From assembly GCF_030272615.1 (NCBI RefSeq), contig NC_081407.1:153965048-154029047 (forward strand): 64,000 nt of DNA, in the 5' to 3' direction. The position numbers were made by a program, and so were the translations under genes. This DNA comes from Cryptomeria japonica (Eukaryota > Streptophyta > Pinopsida > Cupressales > Cupressaceae). The first letter of the stretch is position 1. Each line of letters opens with the position of its first letter. Shown one piece after another: positions 22,881 through 35,265 of this stretch. A model generated the notes under the pieces. It made no database searches. It saw only the letters and a list, made by a program, of their open reading frames with translations, and was not told where the DNA came from.

Positions 22881-23734
22881 CAAGAGACACTGAACTTGAG
22901 GACTACAGTGAATGCTGGTGTCGAGTCTTGATTTTCTTTTGATTTTATCTATTGGTGAGATATCTTTTAGCTTTTCTGAGATGTCTCTAACTAGATATTA
23001 TATCTACAAGATGTCTTTGACTAGAAAGGCGAGGATGGGGTATCATCACCTATTTTTTTTTGCTATCTGTGGATTGTCTCTTAGTAATGCTATGAATTGT
23101 CCAAGGATATGAGGATACTATGAGTCTAGTATGAACTGGGGCATTCTTTATTTGCAACTATTTGATCTCCATGCAAACAGGTACAATGACTTTCTGCGTC
23201 GAACATATACCTCGATTGTCATAACCTATTTTCCATATAAAGCTCAATGATGATAAAGCACAAGAAGTTCTTTCACTTCCATATCTTCTATCTTTCATCC
23301 CCTTTCTTGATTGACCTCTATCATCTTTCTTGAGTCTGTGTATCCTATTATCACATGATTGAGTATAATGACACACCAATTTTTTTTGCATTTCATGTAG
23401 TTTGCATTTCATACATACTTATAGATATCAGAATTGCACCATATCCTGCACACAACACAGGTTAACACATTTTACATCCTCATCATATTCATTTGTATTT
23501 CATACATTCACATTCACATTTGCATAACATATAAAACATAAAAGAATAAAAATATATTGCATCTCATCATGTACATATTTGCATCCATATCATAAACATC
23601 ACATAGGTACACATGCATATAGCTGTCGCAAGGATGAATCATCTTATATATATATCTCAAAATCATAAGTGTCATGATACAATGATGCCAAAAATTATAT
23701 GGCTACAATCACCTGAAGGTGTCATCATACAAAA
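22881..23734 (+). other. G1 non-coding region after the RT fragment
   Basis: AT-rich with repeated TTTGCATTTCAT / CATTCACATT words between 23380 and 23620. No domain is seen on either strand. Confidence 0.5.
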
Positions 23735-24730
23735 TGGTACAACACTGATACATAGGGATCCCTCTAAGGCTATGATGAACTCCCTCCCTCAGAGCCAGCT
23801 GACCTCGATGGAGTCTGAGCCCATGAAGGACCCGCCCAAGGATCATCTCTTGTGCCCCCTCTATGTGGTGGTGGTGGAGGACCCAAGACCCCACCGCTAG
23901 GCGCTTGTCTTCTGTATCTCCCTCTAGTGGTTGTCACAGTCTATGATGGTCTTTGGAAGCTCCTAGCTCACTGATCTGGTGGCACCACTCTATAGTATAG
24001 GTCTCACCAGTAATCTATCTCCTCCCCTGCCTGCTGAACATAGGTATATCCTGGCCCTATGTCCTCTGCTACCTGTCTCCTTTCCCTCAATGCTATCTCA
24101 ACCTCTGTATAGTGTTGAATAGCCTGATCCCTCTCCCGCTTAGTGTTCCTCAGCTGTCTCCTGAGCCTAGCCGTATTATGCTCTAGATCCTAAATCTTAT
24201 CTACCTGTCCTTGGCAGATGTCTCTCAAGGATAATAGCTCATCCTCCCCCATCCCACAGCTAAACCTCATTTCTCCCTATCCGGATAGAGGAATCCACCG
24301 ATAACTCCTGCCAGCACCACTAGTAGTGCCAATCATGTCTATGTCATGGTTTCCTAAACCACATGTCCAACCCTCATCTCCAGTCTTGGATCCTAAAACA
24401 CTTATCTTAGTGCATCCCTATCTCCCTCTCGATCGTAAGGAACCAACTCCCTAATGATCAGTATCCTCAGTATCCTATATACATCCTCCAAGGTGACTGT
24501 CATCTCACCCATCAGAAAATGAAATGTACATGTCTCTAAGTGCCATCTCTCAACTAATGCAGTTAGCAATCCCATGTTCACCCGAAACTTAGGCACATAC
24601 AAAATATATCACAGTCCCATGACCTCAAGTGCTGCTCTATCCTTGAATGTCAGCTCTGGTCATAAAATATGAGTCAAAGGGAATCTCTCCCATGACTCCA
24701 ACATCGGTAGGTCCTCTTGCAATCAAGCAA
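23735..24730 (-). pseudogene. Antisense plant mobile domain (PMD) gene remnant in G1
   Basis: On the minus strand from 24730: LPMLESWERFPLTHIL, then LTFKDRAALEVMGL, then VNMGLLTALVERWHLETCTFHF followed by GEMTVTLEDVYRILRI (open at 24402-24602). These are the signature segments of the plant mobile (aminotransferase-like, MAIN-type) domain. After stops it continues with a coiled coil (ARLRRQLRNTKRERDQAI, about 24180-24090) and an Arg/Pro/Gly-rich tail (GPPPPPHRGG, about 23880). It opposes the G1 transcript. Extra antisense ORFs are known in plant Ty3/gypsy Tat-type elements, and PMD genes often travel with transposons. At least five in-frame stops make it a pseudogene. Confidence 0.75.
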
Positions 24731-24739
24731 ATAAACTGT

Positions 24740-25235
24740 GTCAATCCTAGTGGTACTCCCTGTTCATCACAAAGTGCTGCTTTTTTATCCTAAGTGTTTC
24801 TATCTATCATATGGCACTCTATCCTAGTAGAATTCCTTGTTCATCATAAAGTGCTACTTTTATCCTATCTTTTAGGGAACCTACTTGAGTGTATCCTCTT
24901 GAGTAGCTTATCCAATTGACAATATATGTTCTATCATAAAATTGCCAATTTCAGCCTAATCCAATTGGCAACGTATGTTCTGTCACAGAATTGTCAATTT
25001 CTATGGTACTCCCTATTCATCACAAAGTGCCTTGATCTATCCTATCCTAGGGCCTCTGCTTGAGTGTATCCTCTTGAGTAGTTTCCTGATTGGCAACATA
25101 TGTTCTATCACAAAATTTTCAATCCTAGCTCTATCTGTTATTCTAGTCTTCCCTAGAGGACCTGCTTGAGTGTATCCTCTCAATAGCTTATCCAATCGAC
25201 AACATATGTTTATCACAAAATTGCCGATTTGACCT
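24740..25235. repeat. Degenerate internal repeats of G1 3' region
   Basis: Words such as CTTGAGTGTATCCTCT (near 24884, 25060, 25165), CAACATATGTTCTATCACAAAATT and TTCATCACAAAGTGC recur three or more times at uneven spacing (about 105-176 bp). It lies between the PMD remnant and the 3' LTR. No coding potential is convincing. Confidence 0.7.
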
Positions 25236-25844
25236 TGAAGACATAAATGCGCATTCATGATGCAAACACACATACTTCACAAACATGCCTGTCCTGCACA
25301 AATGCACCTGAAATACATAGGCACGCTCGCATCTGACACAAACGCTACTGGAATCACAGATGCACCTGACACCAACACAAATGCACCTAGCCTACCCATA
25401 CATGCCTAGCACCAATGTAGATGCACCTTACTATTTTTTACCCCACTTGACATTTTTCTAAGACATACCTAATGCACATTTATTGACCTACCTAACATGC
25501 TTTTATGACAACAATTAATGCAACAAGGTACAAGGAGGTTTTGTGGTACTCACCGACTCTCCTGCATCTGCTGGCCTCTGATATTGGTGAATGTGATCGA
25601 ATCTATGCACCAATACCATCGCTGCTAACTACTCTCCACCCCGTGACTCTATCACTCTATCCTATCTTTTCAGTCCTTTCTAGTCTTTCTTTCTTATCGA
25701 GAGATTGTCTGTGATCTTTCTAGACATTTTCATCCAATCTCTCGAGGGGGCATATCATTCCCATCTTGGGGCAGCTTTGTATCAGTTTATCTTATCTTCT
25801 TTGAAACAATGCGACAAGCTGCATTGTCTCAAAGAGGGGCAAAA
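25236..25844 (+). other. G1 3' non-coding region and polypurine tract
   Basis: 25240-25440 repeats the motif CACAAATGCACC / CAGATGCACCTG, the inverse of the GCRTCTGTG motif in the 5' leader. The polypurine tract AAAGAGGGGCAAAA (25831-25844) directly precedes the 3' LTR. Confidence 0.7.
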
Positions 25845-26641
25845 TGTAGACACTTAAAATTGTCATGTCTAATTAAATAAATATCTTTATTTATTTATTT
25901 ATTTAAGCCTAATTCTTCTATTAATTAAATTAATCTTTATTTATTTAATTAATTCATTTATCCTCTTCTAGCCTTATTTCTTATTTAAATAAATATATTT
26001 ATTTATTTATTTAAATTATCCTTTTCCTAAATTCAATAAATATTTTATTTATTTAATTGATGCCACTTTCTCTATTAATTAATTAAATCTTTATTTATTT
26101 AATTAATTCATTAGCCTTTTCCACCTATGACACATGTCATTCATCTCTTAATTCCTACACTACCTACCCTCTCATTATTTTCTTATTTCTTTTACCTACC
26201 CTCTAATCCTAGCGGACCATTTATCTTTTACACCTCTCAATCTTATCCCTCAATTTCCTACAATATCTTCTATATAAGATGATAATTCTCTCATTATCAA
26301 CCCTTATAAGCTAATCATTCTAATTAGCTACCCAGCTACGCTTTCGAACTTTCACATGCGATCAAGTCTACTTGCAACCACATTTCCATTTTTTGTGGAG
26401 CTCTTGTGCACACATAAAATCTGAGAGCAAATATATCAAGCAATATAAATGGAGATAGGAAGAATGGAGATCCAAATCCTATTAGACACGTGATGGTATA
26501 ATCTTTGTGATTTCATTTGATTTGCATTGTCTTAGGTAATCTTCATATGTTATGGTAGATCTTTGTTGTTGTTAGGCTAGGGTTTTTTGGTTGAATTTAT
26601 TTAGTCTTTCAATAATGTTGTTTCCATTTTTACCACAAACA
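25845..26641 (+). repeat. G1 3' LTR (797 bp)
   Basis: TGTAGACACTT to ACCACAAACA, followed by GTTCC. It contains the palindrome array (25868-26110) and a TATA box (26271-26278). Scattered substitutions against 9547-10336 indicate an old insertion. Confidence 0.92.
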
Positions 26642-26884
26642 GTTCCAGTCACAAACTCATACCAATATCACAAATATATTCTACAAACCGCAACACTTAA
26701 CTCCTCACCAATCGACCATACCAGTCTCCTAATCATTGCACTATTCATGTTAACGTGTTAACCTATCTGTCAACCGGTTCCACTACCGGTTAGGATTTTT
26801 TGGTAGGTATAGATGACTTAGATAACTAGCAAAACATGGTTGCCATCAATGAAAGCACAAACAAAGTCATCAAATAACTTAACA
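26642..26884 (-). repeat. B1 5' LTR, third piece
   Basis: After the GTTCC duplication the B1 LTR resumes, with CCGGTT words and a CCATCAATG block like the outer end of the Z3 LTR. The end at 26884 (ACTTAACA) is inferred. Confidence 0.55.
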
Positions 26885-27789
26885 TCATCATCTAGCTAAC
26901 AATCTCTGTCATGACAACATATCAAATGTACCAATCATCTTCTCATCTCAATATCTCATCCATTATGTTCAATTCCAATAATTACAAGCTTGTGACAAAA
27001 ACTTCCATGATCGCAATGCCAAATCGCATCAACATCATGTCAACTACCAAACCAGTTAAATCATAATGATATATGCACATAAGATGAACTACCAGACCAA
27101 CACATTTTCACACAATACTTCTTCAATATCACCCAAGGCATAATTTCCTCAATCCAAGCTACAAAAGTCACTGCAATGATCTCATAATACATTGACTCAC
27201 ATAATCTGCAATTCCGATTAACCCTATACCTAACCTATCTCCACCATAACACTTTATCTACTATACTCCATCTTCATGAGTCAAATGCCTCTGCTACCAT
27301 TTTGCAGTTTAAACCATCCATTGACACTTGCAGTAGTAATCCATCTTACATATGTAGATGTGTAGTTAATACACATTGCCATCTCATCTTCTTTCTTACA
27401 CCGGTAATAACTTGTCCTTACATTTGTCCTTTTTAAATTTGGGGATGAATAATATGATAATTATGTAGGTCTGCCTAATGTCCCACATCTCCTTCAAGCT
27501 ATAGGAGACATCACACGTCCATTAAATTCATAGTGCCTTCCAATGGCCATATTATCTTGCTTCTTTGTCCATACTTTCTTGATTTATCTCCTTTTCTCAC
27601 TTGCAGTCTTTGGAGCAGTATTAATTTTCTTTTACTGAATAGTCCTTGCCCTAAATTTTTTTGCAGTATGACCAAAATTATTGTAGTAGTAACATACTAT
27701 GTTCATGACATCCTAATGATCATGGGATCTTCTATTAATTTGACTTGCTTCTCTTCTCCTGATCATGCTATTGTAGCCAACTACCAAAA
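26885..27789. other. Non-coding sequence between B1 and the D gag
   Basis: AT-rich, no domain on either strand. It is probably the 3' part of element D, or old flanking sequence into which B1 inserted. Short frames here have no recognisable feature. Confidence 0.4.
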
Positions 27790-29561
27790 TCAATTGATTT
27801 CTTGATCTTGTAGGAACACTTCTCCTTTTGTTCCATGTAGGTATTTGATTCTCATATGCTCTATAACTACTTCCATATTGAGCATGACTATTGCGCATGC
27901 ATTCTTCTTTCTACATTCATGACTTCTATGGCCAAACCCATCACATTGATAATATATGACATTAACATTTCTTGGAATAGCTGAAGAATTCTTGTTTACA
28001 TAACTAGGAGAGGGCATATGAATGTTTCTACATTCTGACATCTTTTGACCATATGCATTACATCTACATGACAAACTAAATTTCTATTCCTTGGAAAAAT
28101 ACTTTGTCTATTCCAAGACGTCATTTTACATTCATCTGCTTTATGTCCACATCCTTTGCATGAAAGATAGTAACCAGAGAAGGAGGGCTTATAACTTACA
28201 AATTTGTTTTGCCAAACATGTGGTGATCTTGCAGGATTGTTTTCTCCATTTCTACTTTTTCGGGGGATTGATCTTGAGCTGTTCAATTTCTACAGTCCTT
28301 TCATCTAATCCCTTCTTTCTCCACACTTGTTTTGTCTTGTGAGCAACAACATCTCTTTGTCTTTTACTGACATAAGGTCTTCTAGGCTATCTTCTTATGT
28401 TTTCATTTCTGATGAAGCCTTCTTCTCTCAACTTTCCTTTCCCTTTTGGATCAACATTGTCCCTTTTTGTAGGAGAAACCTTCTTTTTCATGTTTTCAAT
28501 AGAAGTAGTTAGATCTATCTTCTTTCTAGGAGCACTCCTGACTGTACAGGTTTATTTATCACCATTTTCACTTGAGGAGACAAACAAAATTTCTTTGTTG
28601 GAGATATCCTTGCTTGTGGAGAATTTACCCATATCACATCCAATTCCTCTAATATCCTTGGAGAGTCTTTGTTTATTCAACATTTTATCCAAGGCATCAA
28701 TGCTGCTATCATACCATATCCTCACCTTGAGCTCATCTTGGCACTTCTCAAGTTCTTTCCTGAGATTCTCCATTTCTTATTTTAGCTTCCGACATTCTTT
28801 ATCCTTGGCCTCTAGCTTTGATTTTGTTTCTTCATTGATCTTCTTGGCATCTTCCAGTTAGGCTTTCAGTTCTAAAATACATTTCTCAGATTCTTCAAGA
28901 CATTTGATAAACCGGTCTTGTCTTCAGTAGTAGCCTTTTTACATCTTTTGTATTCTTTTCATACTCTGCCAAGTTCCTTAAGTGCACTTACAAGTTCACC
29001 TTCAAGATCTACTACAAATTCAGCTTCATTTTCATCTTCTTCATCATTCCCAAACACATCTTACCGATAGGATTGATCTCTATTATCACTTTTTGATGTG
29101 TGAATCTCACTTTGTGCCTCTTGAGCCATGAGGAAATGAGATTCCTCTTCATCATTTCTACAACAACTAACTGATATATATTTATTGTCTATATATTCAT
29201 GTGTTCCATTTCTCTTCTTGCTCCCACAATCCAGTTCTGTAGTGCTAGGCTCATTTCCATAGAGCTTCTTCAATCTGTCCCATATGCTCTTTGCATATTT
29301 ACACCTCTTGACTTATGAAGATATTGTATCAGATAATCCACTAAGGATAGCCTTCATTGCTTCAACATTGCACTCATATTTTTTGATAGTATTAAGATCA
29401 GTTGGAGGACATGCAGGGACAGAGTATCCATTCTTGACAGACATCCAAACATCATAGCCTAACGAGGACAGGTAGAATTCCATTGTACAACTCCAAACAT
29501 AATAGTTTGAACCATCAAACACCAAAGTAGGAATTGACTCAAATTTAACCATTGTATTCAC
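27790..29561 (-). pseudogene. Copia-like gag of element D (gag-only, multiple zinc knuckles)
   Basis: Minus strand. It begins MNTMVKFESIPTLVFDGSNY with YYVWSCTMEFYLSSLG (29561-29313), the N-terminal gag segment of copia elements. After a stop it continues with YAKSIWDRLKKLYGN (about 29300-29240). A Glu/Lys-rich coiled coil spans about 28900-28550. CCHC-like units follow at about 28180-28130 (CKGCGHKADEC), 28074-28030 (CRCNAYGQKMSEC) and 27950-27905 (YQCDGFGHRSHEC). No protease, integrase or RT follows, so D is gag-only and non-autonomous here. Stops and frame changes are frequent. Confidence 0.75.
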
Positions 29562-29612
29562 ACACTAGAATCTACCCAAGCTAGATAAATATTTAACCAA
29601 TAGGGAACCTAG

Positions 29613-29624
29613 GCTCTGATACCA
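29613..29624 (-). other. Primer binding site of element D
   Basis: An exact TGGTATCAGAGC on the minus strand, 2 bp from the LTR at 29627. Confidence 0.9.
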
Positions 29625-29626
29625 AT

Positions 29627-32381
29627 TGAAGAACACAAGATACCATTGAGAGGGGGGGTGAATCAATGGTTATCATTAACCTTAAACCTTTTAATCCTAA
29701 CTAGGTGTACCAGTTAGCCATTCAAAGACTAAGTGAATATAGCGGTGAGATTAAGGAAATGATAAAAAAAGAGCATACTCAAATACACACACATAACACC
29801 GGATATACGAGGAAAACCCAAAGTGGGAAAAACCTTGGTGAGAAATGCTGCTGAAGTCTACTGCTCCAATCCAGCCTCATAATGAAACAACAATAGTACA
29901 ATGTTTATGGCACCAACCTAAGGAGCACCAACCCCTAGCAATTTATGGGAACCAACCCAAAGGAGCACCAACCCCTTCACCGAGCACCTACTCAATGATT
30001 ATAATGAATGCTTATCAAATCAATACAATATTAATAACCTTGTTACAAATGAGTTTTGTAACTTTCACAAATATCTCTGCCCGTTGTTCTATGTTCTTTG
30101 CATGAGCTCTGCTGGATATCCCTTCACTCTCCTTCTGCCTTACTGGTTGAATCCTCCGCAATCTGATTACTATTATGCTTTATTTTTTCTTTACTGATTG
30201 AACCACTTTTTGTCACTCTGCCTCTGCTCTAGCGGAACCTTTTTCTCTCTATCCCAATTTTCCTTTATGCTCTGTTTCCACCTTACTGAATTTCCTTTCA
30301 CTCTCTACTTCTTTATTGGATCCCCTTTACACTCTTTCACTATCTTACTGATTCAATCTCTACCGGTTAGATGGTCTATTATGCTCTGCAACAGTTTTAT
30401 CGATAAACCTTGAACCTTGCCAGTTGAACCTTGTTTGCCAGATCTTTTTCATACTCTTCCTCTCACTTCTCGATCTACCTTCAATTCAGAAGTCTACCCT
30501 CCAATAGATAGATCAATACATTCTCATCCCTCTTATTGGTTAAACTCCTCTTACTGGTTCTTTCCCCAACAACCTTAGTCGCTTCAAGTTTCTACACTTA
30601 AACGCTCAGACTATTTAGCACTCTTTTCTCACATCCGACATCTAGCATCAATCAACTTAGATCTTCAGTTTGCATATTTATATTCTTGCTTTCCCGCCAA
30701 AATGCAATATTCAAATATTTCCTGCCTAGGGTTTTTCTTCACCGACTTCAATCTGTATCAGATCGGATCTCTTGCCTTGGATCAAGCACCTATGATAAAT
30801 GAATTTCCCTACAACTAGATCTTGTCTACATGCGATTGCATCTTCCTAAAATTCCATCTGTCAATTTAATATACTCCTATTTAACACATTAAATGCAGTT
30901 GCTTCCTTCTTCTGCTCGATAAAATGATGTCCAGATCACTACTCGAAGAGATTTGATCATACATCCTAGCTAATAGCCTTGAGCAACACACATGCCTACA
31001 ACAGATCTGACATTTCCGCGTTATTCATTTAATGTCGACCTATTTCAATCTTGTTGACAACTACCTCATTCAATACATCAACTCTTCGTCATCAACCTCT
31101 GCATGTTAGGTTTTGTACTTTGCCATCTGGAAGCCACATGTCATCTCTGTCGGCATCCAACTCAATTAACTATGTCATTTTAGGATCAATAACTGACCAA
31201 ACATACAACCGGTGTTTACCTACCGGTTCATTTTACCCTACCGGTTATACATTAACTAGTTTAACTTCAAGCCAAGCTCTTCTCTTTTCTGCCGGTTAGG
31301 TCATGTTATCCTAGACCAAACTTGCCAAACCATGATAGATGCCCAGAGTGAGTCACTATGCACATCTCCATCTGATGAGAGTCCTTCACTTTGTCTCTTT
31401 GTTAGCTTACTGGTTACCTTACCTATTGGTTGACATAACACATCAACAATCTGCAATGCAAATCTATCACTAGATATGTTTATCGGTTGACAATACTCCT
31501 GCCTACATACCGATAACACCAATAAGAACACCATGCTAACAATATTCAACTATCTCCAATTGTGGTAACACCAATCTCCATCTGCATCCCAGTTGACATC
31601 AGTATCTCGGAATGAAACCATGTCTGCAATTTCTAAGCCTTTCCTTTCCTCTACATTAGCCTAGGTATCATCTCAACTGATTTTTCCAAGGTGGAAACTG
31701 CATCACTTCTTAGCCTTCCTTTTCTGTCCCAGTAGCTCATCATGCCTTCTCTTTTTGATTCGGTTCATATTTTTGGTTTCATATACAAGAGGCTTCTTCA
31801 TGATTCACTTTGGTCATCCGGTATAACCCTTCAACCACCTTCCTTTAACTTCTTTGACTATCTTATCCCAGAGGGATGATGTATTCCATGCATGTTGAGA
31901 GATAAGCTAATTATTGCCACCAACTAGTAGGATTAGATAGATAGTTGCAATTAATCGACCAATCTCCCAGTGAGAATGGATCTTAGTCACCTGCCGACCA
32001 ATCAACTGGTGGGAACCGATTGACATTAGGTTACTCTCTCTACTTCTAGTATTGCACTAATATGATTTTCCTAAAATTGAGCAGATACATCTTCAACCAG
32101 ACATATGACCCGATAACCTTCCCACTTGTCTTCCTTCCTATCTTGAGGCAACATAATTTCTGTCAGTCTTCTCTTCATTTAGTGACAACAACTTCATCCG
32201 GTGGGAGCCCATTGGTTGACATCAAACTTGTATACTGGTTAAAATTACTAACCGGTTAACACTAACTTGCATACCGGTTGCTTGCACATTCTTCATTAGT
32301 TCAACCTTGTTTGCTTACCGGTTACATGATTACTGGTCGACAACTGCACAATGCCAACACATTACTCACTGGTTAATATTT
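29627..32381 (-). repeat. Element D 5' LTR, main piece
   Basis: Begins TGAAGAACAC with the G-run block GAGAGGGGGGGTGAATCAATGG near the body-side end, as in the other copia-type LTRs. It runs at least to the C insertion at 32382 and resumes at 40879. It is rich in ACCGGTT words (31200-31300, 32250-32330). The outer end is not certain, so the length (about 2.8 kb or more) is approximate. No gene is seen. Confidence 0.6.
32324..32380 (+). repeat. 57-bp direct repeat, left copy, flanking element C
   Basis: Starts ACATGATTACTGGTCGAC. The matching copy is at 40879-40936 on the far side of C. This is much longer than a normal 5-bp target duplication. Confidence 0.85.
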
Positions 32382-32887
32382 TGTGAGATTTTTCCAAGAT
32401 CCAGGGCACAATGAAAAGCATAAAGAGAGACAATAGAATGACAAGAACAAACTGTATTCTCATCAATATGCAAATGATCAATTGGATTCACTACAAGATG
32501 TTCAATGATTATCCGTACAAACAATGTAGATGAGCCTGCTTATATAGGCAAGGCTATATGGATATGTGAGCACACAAACATGACATGTGGCTCAATAATA
32601 AACAAGGGTAGGTAAGAAATAGGTGTGGTAGGTAGGAGAAATAATAAAATATTCCACATGAGGTGGATCACCCATCGAAGGTGGAATTATCACTCCATAA
32701 TAAGTGGATATGATAGAGTAGTGACAAGATCAACACCATTAAAGGTGGAAATTCTCCTACACACACTATCCCAATGTGGCACAAACACCCAAGTGTCTCA
32801 TACCCAAAATACTATTAAATGCATGTACCTAAGTAAACTTAAGTAAAGTGTATTAATATCCATGACAAATAATTATTTACACCAACA
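32382..32887 (-). repeat. Element C 3' LTR (506 bp)
   Basis: Plus strand TGTGAGATTTTTCC to TTTACACCAACA. It contains the minus-strand TATA box TATATAAG (32539-32546) and GGTAGGTA repeats, and matches 40523-40800 closely. Confidence 0.85.
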
Positions 32888-32890
32888 CCC

Positions 32891-34764
32891 TGTTGGGACT
32901 CATAAATTTTGTCAATTTGAGAGGCCCATTTCAAAATTCTGCTCTGCACTTTCAAATGGCACTTGATGTCAACCTGAATTGCTTGGTTTGAGGGCATGAA
33001 AAATGGAGCCAACAATCCTCCCCTCGCGTGCCTGTGAGACATGGGAAGTTAAAGAAACTCGGAGAAAATGCAATTGGCCCATGTAAAGCATTTTTACTTG
33101 GGCGCCAAATTGGGTTTACAAAAGAAACAAACTGCCAGGCATGAACATTTATCCCACATTGGCAGTGTAGAGGGAGTTTATCGCATTTAAATACAAAGCT
33201 GCACACTTCTATAGTGTCAAAGCTTAAGGGCTTTTGGCAAAAGGTGGCTCATGGCCCAGTGGACCCCGCGTGCGTGCGTATCTCAAGGTGTCCAAATTTT
33301 GGGATAGGCTGGCAAGAAGAGGCTAAGGGTCATGTAAATCGAGAAGATCCAACGACAGATCCGAGGAAGATCAATGGTGGAGTAAAATCCCAAGACTATC
33401 AACAACTGTCACTGTACCGCAGTTGTGAAGTGCCCAGAATGAATACCCTCGCGATTGGTGAGATGGCATCCAGTGGCAGTTGTGGTGGCAGACATGGGGA
33501 CCCCAGAGCCAATCCAGTGGTGCCACGTGGTGGAGCACAGAAGGAGGATCAAGGCAAAAGTCAAAGTTAAATGATATAATTTCAGACTATAGTGTAAAAT
33601 ATAGAAATTTAAATGATTTTTGCACAGAGAGAGATTAATTTACTGGCAGGTTATTGTTTGCCCAAATATACAAGTATTATATATCATTGGAAAGCTCTTG
33701 ATTAGAGTAGTTTTTTTTTGCAGATAGTTGTTGCACATGTCAAATATCTCAAGAGAGGTTGCCTCAGAATTTCAGAAACTTTTTGAGTTTGTTAGAGAAG
33801 ATTTTCTGTAGGCCAAGTGTGTGAGCCATAAATGCAGAAGATTTGACAGTGGTCATTGTCAAAGATGAAAGCCGAATTTCTTCTCTTCCTTCTTATTCAG
33901 AGGTCTTCTAATTTTCTAGGGGTTCCAGAATTTTTTTGAGCAAGGCTCCATAATCTTTGTTTCCATCTCCGAGTTTTTCTTCCAGAGTTTGTATAGTCTA
34001 ATGTCTTCTTTCAAGTAATGGAGTATATCTTTTTTTTGTAGGTGTTTCTAGTTGCAGGTTTATATGTATGTAAGGCATGCATAAATTCACATAAACTTGT
34101 CTCTAGATATATATTTCTTTGTTACAAACTAAATCCTCAAGGAGGCTGGAATTTGTCATCTCAAGGAGATTGTTGTGATTGTTTGTGGGTATTCTTCAAG
34201 GAAGAATTTAAACTCTGTAATCAATCATAAATAATGGAATATGTATTTAAGATCCAATGATTTCGTGGATGAGTTGAGTAATGCATTTATGCAGGAATAT
34301 TTTAATATGAAGATGGACTTGTAGTAGAGGTTTTTCATTTGTAGTTTGATGTATTACTCCATGCCCTTGGACAAGGCACTAGTTTTGCAGATTCTGGGGA
34401 TTCTCAGATATTTTAAAAAATCAAATATCTATTTACTTTTATGTTTGTAGTTTTAGTTTGTTCCACCTATCTCATGCTTCAACTTAGTTGAGATGTCAAT
34501 GTAGATCTAGCCCATCTGCAGTAACCTCCTAGTTGTTAAGCCTTATGAGATCTATCTACTTTTATTGATGCTATCATATGTGTGTAATGGGTCTAAGTCA
34601 ATGCATCAAAGGTACACCCACCGAGGTTTTGCAGGGCTTGAAGAGTAGAAGGATTCAAAATCCTTGTTATGTTGTCCAAGTCCTAAAGTTCTTCATTGTA
34701 TGAAGTTGGCTATTTCATAGATAGATTGTAGGTGAACTTGGTTTGCTCTTTTTTGAGAATAACA
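32891..34764 (+). repeat. Q 5' LTR (1,874 bp)
   Basis: TGTTGGGACTC to GAGAATAACA. It is collinear with the 3' LTR at about nine bases in ten by eye. It holds two small open frames (33214-33570, 34042-34230) that are poorly kept in the other LTR and are not called genes. Confidence 0.92.
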
Positions 34765-35265
34765 AAAATGGCAACTCTGTTGGGGAATCCATGAGTCTGG
34801 CCAAATCATTTGGGGAATAGTCTTAGAAGTTTACAAATCTGAAAGTTATTTTCAGATTTGAAAGTGTGTGTCCTGGAAATTTTTTTAAAAAAATATTATG
34901 TGACTCTGTTGTGTGAGACCTAGAAATTTGAAAGTGTTTCAGAGTGAAGATCAGTGGTTAAATTTTATTCCTCTTCAGGGAGGTGGCGACTCTGTAAGAA
35001 CGAACTTGAGATTTGGAGGTGCTCTTCAAATTTTCAGTCAAAGGTGAAGTGGACAACAACAACAAATATACCCAGGTATTCCTCAAATTTTTATGAGATA
35101 ACTTTGTTCCTTATAAGGTGAAGCAAGTCACCAAGAAAAGGAATTTTGGTTTTAAGGTTACATACTTCATTGAAATATGTTTTAGTCAGAAATATTGTAA
35201 GAAGTATGTCGGGTTTTGAAGTTAATGATTGCATGTGTTTTGCAAAGTGTTTGTAAAATAGTAAG
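34765..35265 (+). other. Q leader with primer binding site
   Basis: The primer site TGGCAACTCTGTTGGGGA lies 4 bp after the LTR and resembles the G2 site. The rest is a non-coding leader, with a second TGGCGACTCTGTAAG-like partial copy of the site near 34984. Confidence 0.75.

Larger units (their letters stand above)
9547..26641 (+). mobile_element. Gypsy element G1 with GTTCC target duplication, containing nested Z1
   Basis: Two matching LTRs (9547-10336 and 25845-26641) bracket a body with gag, protease, a reverse transcriptase fragment, an antisense plant-mobile-domain pseudogene and a polypurine tract. GTTCC occurs at 9542-9546 and 26642-26646, which proves a single insertion event. About 8.6 kb of it is the later Z1 insertion. 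Most of pol (end of protease to early reverse transcriptase, then the rest of RT, RNase H and integrase) is missing. Confidence 0.9.
3073..26884 (-). mobile_element. Copia element B1, interrupted by S1 and G1
   Basis: Body 3073-7267 (minus) with gag, protease, integrase, reverse transcriptase and RNase H in Ty1/copia order, a Met-tRNA primer site, and a 5' LTR beginning at 7270. The LTR is in three pieces, 7270-7412, 8557-9546 and 26642-26884, separated by solo LTR S1 and gypsy G1, both with 5-bp target duplications. Rejoined length is about 1.38 kb. The outer end at 26884 is inferred from TGTTAAGTTATTTGATG on the minus strand, which resembles the start of the Z3 LTR. Confidence 0.75.

Noticed and set aside
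33214-33570. 118-codon plus frame in the Q 5' LTR
   Set aside because: The corresponding 3' LTR region has frame-breaking changes and no domain is visible; treated as non-coding LTR.
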